A stretch of 64,000 nt of DNA from Tricholoma matsutake (lineage: Eukaryota; Basidiomycota; Agaricomycetes; Agaricales; Tricholomataceae), in contig AP026541.1 of the NCBI GenBank assembly GCA_026075535.2, positions 1,178,001-1,242,000 of the forward strand. The letters are read 5' to 3'. The position numbers and the translations under genes are program-made. The notes under the pieces are model-generated. The model saw only the letters and a program-made list of their open reading frames with translations. It was not told where the DNA came from and made no database searches. Below, one piece after another: positions 10,713 to 20,080 of this stretch. How positions within the stretch are numbered: the stretch's first letter is position 1; every line of letters begins with the position of its first letter.

Positions 10713-10917
10713 CCTCTCTTCCCCCACATCTAGGACAAGGAACCCCCCCATGCCTTCCTCAACCCATATTCGCACTCTCCCACCGTCTCCTCGCATACGC
10801 CTCCCCAGCACCTTCCCACACCCTCCCTTCATTCGGGCACGCCCACACCACCGCCACAGCCACAACAATCTCCCCATCTTCCTCTCCGTCCCCACTCCTC
10901 CCACCATCCTAGGGTTA
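9812..10917 (+). pseudogene. BCAS3/Atg18-like WD-type protein, truncated at both ends
   Basis: Plus-strand exons read RRLLFIAYSTAFEVWDCTDL (about 9870-9930), then NDPFKGDRPLIGIL ending at a donor near 10080. The next exon, NDPGLLFLYSLSRHEVVRRA to NEEFIVV, is 10142-10268. The following one opens at 10320 with STVDPPGLSILTSTTLDTLHVI and includes a His/Glu dipeptide repeat and PIFALSHRLLAYASP. Introns of about 63 and 52 bp have good GT/AG ends. This order matches the N-terminal beta-propeller part of fungal BCAS3-domain proteins related to autophagy PROPPINs (WIPI/Atg18), usually near 1,000 residues. Here the start is lost at the hAT relic and a stop near 10910 removes the rest, so it is a relic or 5' fragment. 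A frame change near 9950 may be a short intron. Confidence 0.55.
10650..10712 (+). repeat. GACCAT/GAACAC hexanucleotide microsatellite
   Basis: About ten hexamers run from GACCAT into GAACAC. In the BCAS3-like frame they encode an alternating (His-Asp/Glu) stretch, so the array is in frame. Confidence 0.85.
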
Positions 10918-11073
10918 GAACCCTAAGTAAGGGATGTATGCCTGACCTATACCAAAGCCTGTCAGGGGACCGAAGGCATCAGGAGCGACGAGCTTGTCCT
11001 CGATGGTCGGTTGTCCGTATGATATGATATTCCTATGTTTGCGATCGTGGCAACTTGAATTCGAAGTCCCTTC

Positions 11074-11083
11074 TATATATAAG
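11074..11083 (+). promoter_or_regulatory. TATA box upstream of the oxidoreductase
   Basis: TATATATAAG lies 79 bp before the ATG at 11162, a typical distance for a basidiomycete core promoter. The inference is from position only. Confidence 0.4.
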
Positions 11084-11161
11084 TACATCGAATGGGAGTA
11101 GTTACCAGTTCCATCTCTCCTTCTGTGATTTCTTAGCACCGCTTTCCAGGGTTTCACGCAG

Positions 11162-12621
11162 ATGTCGACAGTTCTTGATTTTATTCAGAGGATATACAAG
11201 GTATCATTTCGGTTCTCATACTTGTCTTTTCTTGTCGACATACTATAGACCCGCTAGGTGTTGCATCCCCCTGGCGTGCAAACGCACTCCGACTCTGGGC
11301 TGATCAAATTTGGTATCCTTGGAGCAGCAAACATCGCGCCTGCAGCACTCATCTCTCCGGCCACAAATCATCCAGAGGTGGAAATATATGCTGTAGCAGC
11401 ACGGAATCAGAAAAAGGCTCTTGATTTCGGGACGAAGTATGGAATACCGAGAGTCTATGGAGGAGAGAATGCTTATCAAGGTACGTAACATCCCTTAAAA
11501 AAGCCAGAACGAGCGTGCTTATGGGAATCGTCGTCTAGCTCTGTTGGATGATACAGAAGTGCAAGTAGTCTATAATCCCGTATGCCTTATATGAAAAATT
11601 TCCTCTCCGTTAACAATGTTGATGACCTATTTTTTTTTCCCTAGTTGCCCAATAGGTTGCATTATGAGTGGACAATGAGAGCTTTAGCTGCCGGAAAGCA
11701 CGTTCTCGTGGAGAAACCTGCAGCTGATACTGCCGAAGAGACAAAGGCGATGTTTGAACTTGCTGAACGCAAAGGTCTGGTGCTCCTCGAGGCTTTGCAC
11801 TATCGGTATACTTATCCCCCTTATCCCCATCACATTCGATTACTGACCCTTGTGTGATTAGGTTCCATCCGGCAATCCAACGAGTCAAAGCTATACTCGA
11901 CAGCGGGGAACTCGGCGCTATCAAAAGTCTTACGGTGAACCTGGCGGTACCAAATGTACTAAGCGATTCCAATATTCAGTTCAACTATGATCTAGGCGGG
12001 GGCGCACTCATGGGTATGCTGTAAGCATATTTCCATGAAGCCTTTTTTCCGTCATGTCGCTCATAACTAGTTCGTGCAGGCTACAACTTGAGTTGTATTC
12101 GATACCTTACTTCGTCCGAACCCATCTCGGTATTATCCGCAAGTCACGTCCCTCACGTCCCTTCATCGTCTCCATCAGATTTTGTTTCTAATATTGATCT
12201 GGGGACAACCGCAACGCTGTCGTTCCCAAACGACGTCGTAGCCACGTTGAATTGCAGTCTTGGACTCCCTCATCATCTAGGCTTCATTCCGCAAATGCCG
12301 CAGTGTGACTTCACTGTGGAGTGCGAAGGCGGCAACGTGACGATGTTTAATTTCGTTATGCCGACTTATTACCATTCGATCAAAGTCTACATACGTGACA
12401 AGAAGACTAGGGTGGAGAAGGTGTACAGCTTTGCCGATGCGGGGATAGATGCTAAGGGCGAGAAATGGTGGATGACATATCGATATCAGTTGGAGGCGTT
12501 CGTCGACCGCGTTAAGGGAAGGAACCCACAGGCGTGGGTAGACATGCAGCATTCGGTGGCGAACATGGAATGGATCGAGAAGATCTATGCGAAGGTTCGT
12601 CCGTATTCATCTTCTGTGTAG
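11162..12621 (+). CDS. Gfo/Idh/MocA-family NAD(P)-dependent oxidoreductase
   Basis: Six exons: 11162-11200, 11258-11480, 11539-11579, 11645-11805, 11862-12013 and 12080-12621. All five introns have GT-AG ends and the phases agree, giving 385 residues. The N-terminal Rossmann fold shows FGILGAANIAP (about residue 32). The family motif EKPAAD follows exon 3, and EALHYRFHPAIQ is formed exactly across an intron. The C-terminal half is the usual beta-sheet domain with LGGGALMGYNLSC. The domain order and HYRFHP motif resemble fungal D-xylose 1-dehydrogenase / dihydrodiol dehydrogenase-like members, which oxidise sugars with NADP in the cytosol. The exact substrate cannot be read from the sequence. 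The start at 11162 follows a TATA box and gives a 13-codon first exon. No damage is seen. Confidence 0.88.
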
Positions 12622-13439
12622 TTCGTTTTTTTTTTTTCATATTTTCTCAAATCTAGACTGGCCTTGGAAGTCGTCCTAAATCGTCTTATACCTTATCCTG
12701 ATTCTTGTCGCACTTCAATTTCGGTCGGTTGTGAAAGGTTTGGACAATCATTGGTCTTTTCTGTAATGACAATTTTCACGTAGGCTTGCGGTGCATTTAT
12801 GATATTCTAGGTTTTTCGGCTCGTAGTTGGAATTTGTGAGCACTGTCGTCATCGTCATATTCAACATAGTCTGAGTTTGTAAACCCGTAAATGCTACGAG
12901 TATATCTAAACAGTATACTGATGCTCGTAGAACGGTGCAAAAATTCCAAAGTCCAAACGGCGCGACAATTACTTACTGCCCTGAATGCCAAACCACGAGT
13001 CGGCGACAATCAAAGATCCTATTCAAGCCACGAGTTTCCACGACAGGAGAAATGGACCCTGAAAATGCAGGTCTATGTCGGAAGCAAGCGAGGTGTCCAC
13101 TATCTCGAGACGAAGATCGTCTGATAAAGTCGAAAGAGTGGGCATGAAGTTCGTACTTCAATTTCCTGCAAGATATACTTTGTACCTGTAGTAGAAGAGT
13201 GAAGATAAAGGTAGTAGCTGGCAAGATAAGTAGTGACGCTAATCAGATATGTACTAGGTTGGAACTTTTTACATATGGAGCAGGCTGCTTTGTTCCGAGT
13301 TCTTCGTATGAAGAATGAGGTATTAATCGGCCGTTGCGTGCATGATATAACCTAATGATGAATAGAAAAAGATTGTAAGTTGGTAATTGAAAAGAATACA
13401 AATAACAGTGACTTTCGATGGGAGTTTGTCAGCTTATGT
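12622..13439. other. intergenic region
   Basis: No gene that I recognise. Short open frames on both strands lack motifs and intron signals. Confidence 0.5.
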
Positions 13440-13603
13440 AAACCGATAAAGAATGAGACAACTGATTTCCTGTCAGTCACTATCATCTCATCGAAGAAAT
13501 GAATGTTAGGATTGTAAGCAACTACCGATACCCTTCAATAATGCACTAACCAATGATCCCCTAAATAGGGAGATATCAAAGGTATGTAATACAATCTCCC
13601 TAG

Positions 13604-15282
13604 GCAGGACACCCATGTTTTTTGGTAGCCGGAGATGGTGGATCGGGTGGGAGCAAGGGGGGAGCGGGTGGTGATGGGGGCCGGGGTGGAGACGTCAATA
13701 TCTTCAACAGTGAGTCGCCACTACGTTTCATTTGGTACCTCAGGCCTCAACTATCATCACTGTAGAGTCGCCTCCTTCGGTGTTTGATCTCTTGCGCCAG
13801 CATGTCGTCTGGAGCGCGCTCTACAATTCTGCCGAGAGAAGTGAAGAGCACGCCGTCACCTGCCAACCCGAGACCGGAACCAGACTATTAGAGGAAATTC
13901 GATCTTGGGCTGATAGCACAACAACCACTCCCATATGCTGGTTGAGTGGTCCTGCAGGTACCGGCAAAACCACGGTCGCACATACGATCGCGGAGGAATA
14001 CAACAAACGTGGACGACTTGCGGCTACGTTCTTTTTCTGGAGGAAGACGGGAGACCGCGATGACATTAACAGGCTTGTGGCTACATTGGCATGGCAAATT
14101 GCGAAGAAGATCTCGTCCGCGGAGGACCAAATGGAGGAAGCTATGGAACTGAAGAATAAGGCTTGGGTTCCCCTCCCCGCACTTTCCCTCGAAGATCAGC
14201 TCTCGAAATATCTCATCCTTGGGCCAGTTGCAAATGTCAACTCCACTCTCCCAGATCTCATCGTTATCGACGGACTCGATGAATGCGCTTCACAAGCAGG
14301 AATTCGTCGACTGATCGACTGGCTTCGCGAGAACAAATCTCCCTTCCGATTCCTGCTTACGAGTCGACCTGAGCCACAAATCGAGGCTTGTTTTCTACGT
14401 AGAGAAGGGCGCAGCGATGCTCGGTCGCTGTCTCTTACAGAATCCAAGGACGACATTCGAAAATACATCTCTAAAAAACTTGAGGAGGTTTGGCCAAAAG
14501 AGCAGCGCATTAAAGCCGGCGGGCCACCAAAGTGGCCGTCGGAATCGCACCTCGACAACCTGGTGGAAAAGTCAGAAGGCCTGTTTGTGTATGCAGCCAC
14601 AGCTGTCCGATATATTGGGGGGGGAGACTATCCAAAGATGCTACTGGAAGATGTTCTGAAACTCCATAAAGGTTTGGACCCCCTGTATACTCAGGTTATC
14701 GAGGCGGCCAGGGAGCGGAAATATTTTGATATTGTCATGGGAGCCATAATGCATCTTCGATATTCACTCACTGTCAACGAACTGTCCGCGGTTCTACTCA
14801 CTGGCAACAAGGGCCTCGATGGTCCTGGGGTTTGCTTTGCACTAGCGGGATGCCACTCTATCCTCGATATTCCTGGGGATAATACTGAGATCACATCCTA
14901 TCATGCATCACTTCGAGACTTCCTTACCAATCAGTCCCGATCAAATATTCTCTTCTATGCTCCTGCTACATCTCATGGACAGCTCATGGTTGGATGTCTT
15001 GGAGCAATTACAAGGTCTTTCAGTGATGGCAGTGATGCACCAAAATATGCTCTTATATCATGGCATCATCATGCTTCTTTGTTCTTGTCTGCACTTGGTG
15101 CTAACGAAGGATTAGGAGGGCTAAAAGATGAAGCTCAGGAATTAGTCAAGAAAATTGACTTAAAATGGGTAAAGGTTTGGTTGGTACGAGCATTGCCATG
15201 CGCAGGTGTACCATATTTGAGAGGAGAGTCAACTCAAAAAAAGGTAAGAGAGTGTTACATGAATCTTGAGAATCATCATTGA
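13604..15282 (+). CDS. NACHT-domain NTPase (fungal NLR-like), C-terminal part short
   Basis: A Gly-rich exon (in frame from 13604; GDGGSGGSKGG, ends VNIFN at 13709) is joined by a 56-bp intron (13710-13765) to the main exon, which is open to 15282. The first exon is not resolved, since no in-frame ATG follows the TAG at 13601. The main exon has Walker A GPAGTGKTT (about 13948), Walker B LIVIDGLDEC (about 14257) and the arginine-bearing FLLTSRPEP (about 14348). This fits a STAND-class NTPase, which uses nucleotide binding to switch an oligomeric signalling platform. In fungi these act in self/non-self or pathogen responses. No WD40, ankyrin or TPR repeat array follows the roughly 500 residues, so the ligand-sensing end is missing or diverged. 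An inverted decayed copy lies at 40634-42276. Confidence 0.8.
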
Positions 15283-15727
15283 GGACACTAGCTTCAGGGT
15301 CTAGCAAAGAGAGATGGGACTCAAGTCTTGGAGCGGAAATTGAGAAGTATTTCTGGAATTCTCGAGGTAGGACTTGGCTCTTTCACATAGAGGGTTACAG
15401 ACTGAATTGTTGCTGTAGAAAGTCAGTCTGAGCTGTGATCAGTGTTTGAAACACAATTGCTAATGACAAATTCCATCTATCTAAAGTTTGTGAGTGTTCA
15501 AATGGTATTTTTTTTTCAGCTGTGAAACAGACTTCATGACAGATGGTATGTACATGTGATTCTGGAGAAATCATGCTAACCGATGATTATGACCACTGTT
15601 TCATATGTATGGAATCCAAAGGTGAGTTGGGTGTACTGCATCTTGTCAACCTTGATTTCATTGACATGTGTTGAGGACAGAAAGTATGTGATCTTTCTCT
15701 ATCCTGGTGCAAAGTTACCCTGAGTCT
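15283..15727. other. region downstream of the NACHT gene
   Basis: Non-coding by eye. It is shared with the inverted copy near 40210-40630, which shows that it travelled with the gene. Confidence 0.5.
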
Positions 15728-16205
15728 GACCTTTTTTGGATGTCTATGCATCCTCAGTATGTGCGTGATCATTCTTAATGCCTGTGTGAAGTCACTTTGA
15801 CCATTTTTGGATGTCTATGCATCCTCAGTATGTGGGTGATCATTCTCAATGCCTGTGTGAAGTCACTCTGACCATTGTGGGATGGGTGTGCATCCTCAGC
15901 GAGTGCGTGATCATTCTCAATGCCTGTGTGAAGTCACTCTGACCATTTTGGGATGTCTGTGCATCCTCAGTATGTGTGTGCATCCTCAGTATATGTGTGA
16001 TCATTTTCAATGCCTGTGTGAAGTCACTCTGACCATTTTGGGATGTCTGTGCATCCTCAGGATGTGCATGATCATTCTCAATGCCTGTGTGAAGTCACTC
16101 TGACCATTTTGGGATGTCTGTGCATCCTCAGCGAGTGCATGATCATTCTCAATGCCTGTGTCACTCTGACCATTTTGGGATGTATGTGCATACTCAGATT
16201 GTGGG
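15728..16205 (+). repeat. 70-bp minisatellite, about seven units
   Basis: The unit contains GCATCCTCAG, then GTGATCATTCTCAATGCCTG, then TGAAGTCACTCTGACCATTT. GCATCCTCAG recurs near 15749, 15819, 15890, 15960, 16051 and 16121, with a variant at 16187. The regular 70-bp step is broken once near 15970 by a partial unit. The complementary array lies at 39230-40210. Confidence 0.92.
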
Positions 16206-17149
16206 TGATTTATTTTGGTGCCTGTAAAAACTCATTTTTGCCCACCTTGGACTGCCTGTGTATGCTTAGGAAGTGTGTAATTTTTTTCTTGAGGCACTGA
16301 CTATCTGTTCATGTCTTCATTCTCAGAAGGTCTGTAATGCTCTCAAATACTTTTGTGGAAAACACCTCCTTATCATTTAACCTCCCTCTACAGGATGTGA
16401 GTATGCATTTAGAGTGCTTGTATGCTATTCAACTGATATTTTAATTTCATGTGCCCAGGTTGTATGTGATTAGTTTGTATGCTGGCATGCTAATGATTGT
16501 TGCTGGGTCTTAACAATTCTAGAATGTGTGTCACTATCTTGCTGAAACCTTTCTGGCTTGTGCTCATTATTTCTAATCTGTATTCCTTCAGACAGTTTGT
16601 TTTTTTCAATTCATTCATGCAATTCTTTTATTAATATCTCTGCAGTTTGTATGTTGTCCATTAACTTTTGGGCTTAATCTCTGACATATTGCCTTATCTT
16701 TAGTTTGCTAAACAGAAGTTCAACCTCTTGCCCAATATGATAATGTTAGAAGGCTCCATAATATTGGCATTTAAACACATTTCTTTGTAGTGCTCACTGT
16801 ATTTTATAAAAGTAGTGGTGATCAATCTTAGGGCAGTAATATTGTACTCCTATGAGAAAACTTTCTTTAATGTCTCAAATCTATTTTATATAACAGATGT
16901 GTTAGACATGGCATGTAAAAGGTTAGATGAGTGGCCTGAAAAGCCTGTGCACCACAGGTTTTACAATAAAAGGCTATATAATGTTGCCTGAGCAAAATAT
17001 TTGTGTATACATTTTAAATAATGAGAAACAACAACTAAACTGATACTGTTGATAAGAGGACCATTACCATTCTCATACCCATGGACCCAGATGTTGAAGC
17101 TCCTGCAATCTTTGATGATGAATTTCCTGCACTAGAAATCTACATGTTA
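16206..17149. other. AT-rich non-coding region
   Basis: No gene seen. The part up to about 16800 belongs to the inverted duplication. The remainder is AT-rich and unassigned. Confidence 0.5.
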
Positions 17150-17760
17150 CATAACACACCATACCAAAAAATCTCAACCTCAACCTGGAAAAACTACCAA
17201 AAGTGCTGATAAGGCACTGGATGATATAACGCAAGTCAGAGAAAGGTTGTGAGGCCCTCTTGATATCACCTGTCAGACCAACCATCACACCATGAGATTG
17301 AGGGACTTGACAAATAATAGAAGCAAAGTGAATGCAAATTGAGGTGAGCAAGAGTGAAATACAAGGATTTTCAAAGAAGTTTCATATAAAACATGTTCAG
17401 ACTGAATATGACTAAACTGTACTCTCAAATTGATATGATCTGAGAGGAAGATGACTACTTTCTTGTTTTTCTTTGTATCCAATACATCTTTTTATATAAA
17501 ATAAAGAAACTACCTAAAAAGGCTAGAGAACCTGAGGCAAACATGTGGAAAACTCGAGGCAAAGCAAAGCAAGTAAATTAGAACAATAAAGCCAGACTAG
17601 AAAGAGTGAATATAACAGATGACAAAGAAATAATAAGAAAGAATAACTAAAAGTGGACTGTCCTTTTGTTATAAAATGAATAAAAAGATTGGAAACTGCT
17701 TCAAGTGGATTGTATGCATGCACACATGTCAAAATGTGTTTGATATACTCAAAATAATGA
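17150..17760 (-). repeat. diverged fragment of the ~1-kb gypsy LTR
   Basis: GTCAGAGAAAGGTTGTGAG near 17232 and the ATGACAAAGAAATAATAAGAAAG region near 17618 (first 20 bases ATGACAAAGAAATAATAAGA) match, in order, the solo LTR at 25084-26070. Divergence is high, so the boundaries are approximate. Confidence 0.5.
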
Positions 17761-17948
17761 TCAGGGAACTTAAGCTCAAGATGATGTGCAAATCCAGTCC
17801 ATAAATCTGATTGAAAGCCTCAAACAAAAGCTTGACTTTGTTTGGCTTCTGAAAGTCTGTGTTTTGAGTGAAGAAAGTTCATAATGTTGTAGAACAACCT
17901 GTAATAAGATCCTAAATTGTTTGAGTCAAAAATACCAATGCATGCATG

Positions 17949-18786
17949 TAGTGTTTAAAGGTCCAGTCCAGTCTGGTTTTTGACTTCCAAATGGGGCAAC
18001 CAGCAACTGCAACCGGTCTAGGACCGACCCAGATATTGGAGGACCGCAACCGGACCCTTTAGGACCAGTCCTAATCGGTCCATGGACCAAAAAAAGACTG
18101 GTTCAGACCGCTCTTTTGTCGTAAAATTCATTGTGCCAAATAACCCATATGTATCTCAAGAAATATGACCATTCCCTCATATATATTATCTTCATGGATA
18201 GAGATTGTAACGCTCCGTAGACCGATCCAACATTTAAGCAATTCCATCAAGATTTGACTGAGATATGGCCAAAACCAAAAGGCCATGCATTCAGGTTGTG
18301 GTTTGTAGTTTGTAATTTGTAGTTTGTAGTTGCACTCATTTGGGCTGTTATATGAATAAAATCCCATGGTACAGATGATTAGGTGTGTTGTTGTTACTTT
18401 TATGATGTCATATAGCTGTACAAAAAGAATTATAGCTCAGGTAATAAGCAATGCAATCAAAGTTGTTCTGATACAACAAAATACTCATACAAAAATGTTT
18501 TTGGTCATATCTCAACCAATTCTTGACCGTTTTTGATGATCCAGGGACCGAAAATGAAGTAAATATATGTGGGAGTAAGGTCCAACATACGTTGGGACGA
18601 AAAACCGGTCACAACAGGTTCTAACTGGTTTTTCATCGGTCCTACTATATTTTTCAAAATGAAAGACCAGCAACTGGACTGAAAAAGACCGGTCCATAAA
18701 TAGACCACTGGTCCGGTCCTAATCGGTCCAGTTCAGTTCAGTTTCGGCCTTTTTTTCGGTCCTACAGACTGGACCTTTAAACACTA
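17949..18786. mobile_element. hAT-type non-autonomous element, 838 bp
   Basis: The terminal inverted repeats begin TAGTGTTTAAAGGTCCAGTC. The flanking 8-bp duplication is CATGCATG (17941-17948 and 18787-18794). The ends fit the hAT YARNG consensus. The interior has no transposase ORF but many copies of GGTCC, ACCGGTC and GGACCG in both orientations, concentrated in the outer 200 bp of each side. The ends nearly match the element at 57627-58070, so both belong to one family. Confidence 0.9.
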
Positions 18787-18794
18787 CATGCATG

Positions 18795-20080
18795 CTTTCT
18801 GCTCTCCCTGGCTCGTTGTCACCTGAATTTCAAAATGTACATAAATAATTAGTCTCTTTGGCCTTACACATCATAACACATGTTACTGTGCCTGGTCAGG
18901 TACTTGGCCAGACCAGGTACTCAGTCAGTTGCCTCTACATCTTGATAATGCTTTTTGTGTGTATTTTCTCTAGTACAGTTGAATAGAACATGCCTAGGGC
19001 TATGCCTATGCCAACTCTTGGGCCTGCAACATCCCTTCATTATGAGCACTGCCTATTTTTATAAGTGATCAGTCAGGTATTACTAGATTTAGCTGTGGGA
19101 ACTGAAGTACCTAATCTGGCTGAAAGCCAGTTCTCCTCCATTTCATATCTGTTTGGCTTCAAATTTTGACATGATGAGGATGTTGGTTTTGGGTTTATAT
19201 ACATGTAGTCCTCCCCCTTCAAACTGCCCTCAATTCCATGTATCTCTTATGTTCTTGGCATGTACTATACCAAAATCCTGTTCACAGCAGATGAAATTAA
19301 ATTAAGCCAATACCAAGGAAGGGGGGCACAAACTGCTCTAGCTTTTTGTTACATCAAAATATAGTACAATCTCTTTCTTTTCCCACCACTTAGTGAATTT
19401 TTCCAAATTTTGTTGCATGGAATTTTGACACTTTAATGCTTATGATGAGATTACATAAGAGGTAATTGTTGAATGTAATTTTGGAGGAAGACATCAAACT
19501 GGATAGAACTTGTGGTTAGGATGTGAAACTAATCATAGTAGCATGCAAATAAAGGCCAATTATCCACTTGTCACTGCAGTTTTGGTACCTCCAATGTTGT
19601 GATATTCCCATTTTGCCTATAATGGCCATTATATTACATATTACTACATACTCATTCTCATGTTTCTGGCACTAATTTCAATGGGTATGCCCCTCTATAG
19701 GTTGATTTGAGTGAGTACTAAGGAAACAAAGGAGAAAAGATGAGATTGAACTCATCAAGCCAAAGTTTTGATGGGTGGCCGAGTACCTGGAATTGCCTGA
19801 TTTGGCAACCCCCATGGCAAAATATTCATATCTCTTCAACAATACCACAAAAAAATCTGGAAAGCATCCCAGACACAAGGTAACTTAGTTGTCTGCCCCC
19901 CAAGAGTCAACATTTTTCACCACAGTATGTATTCAATCTATACTATGTCATTTTAACTAGCCTGGCTGACTACTAGGCCGGGCACAGTACTGTTGTGACA
20001 TGTAAGGATCAAGTACTTAGAAAAACCTAAGTACAGAAACAGGACCTAACTGCGGACAACTCTAGGAGTGTCTCTATGTA
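18795..20080. other. AT-rich region without recognised genes
   Basis: Short frames only, with no motif or intron pattern. Probably old transposon debris, but I cannot assign it. Confidence 0.4.

Larger units (their letters stand above)
13440..16800 (+). repeat. left arm of a long inverted duplication (NACHT gene plus minisatellite)
   Basis: This segment is repeated in inverse orientation at 38680-42430. Matching landmarks run through the whole arm. They include ATAGGGAGATATCAAAGGTATG upstream of the gene (first 20 bases identical), the NACHT gene, the 70-bp minisatellite, the TTGTTGCTGGGTC block near 16500 and GCCCAATATGATAA near 16732. Boundaries are approximate by eye. Confidence 0.85.

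Noticed and set aside
10641..10907. Arg/Gly-rich minus-strand frame
   Set aside because: Shadow of the plus-strand hexamer repeat and the BCAS3-like exon; the RV/RVRV run is the complement of GAACAC.
15728..16205. CRISPR-like regular array
   Set aside because: Units are contiguous 70-bp tandem repeats without unique spacers, and the genome is eukaryotic.
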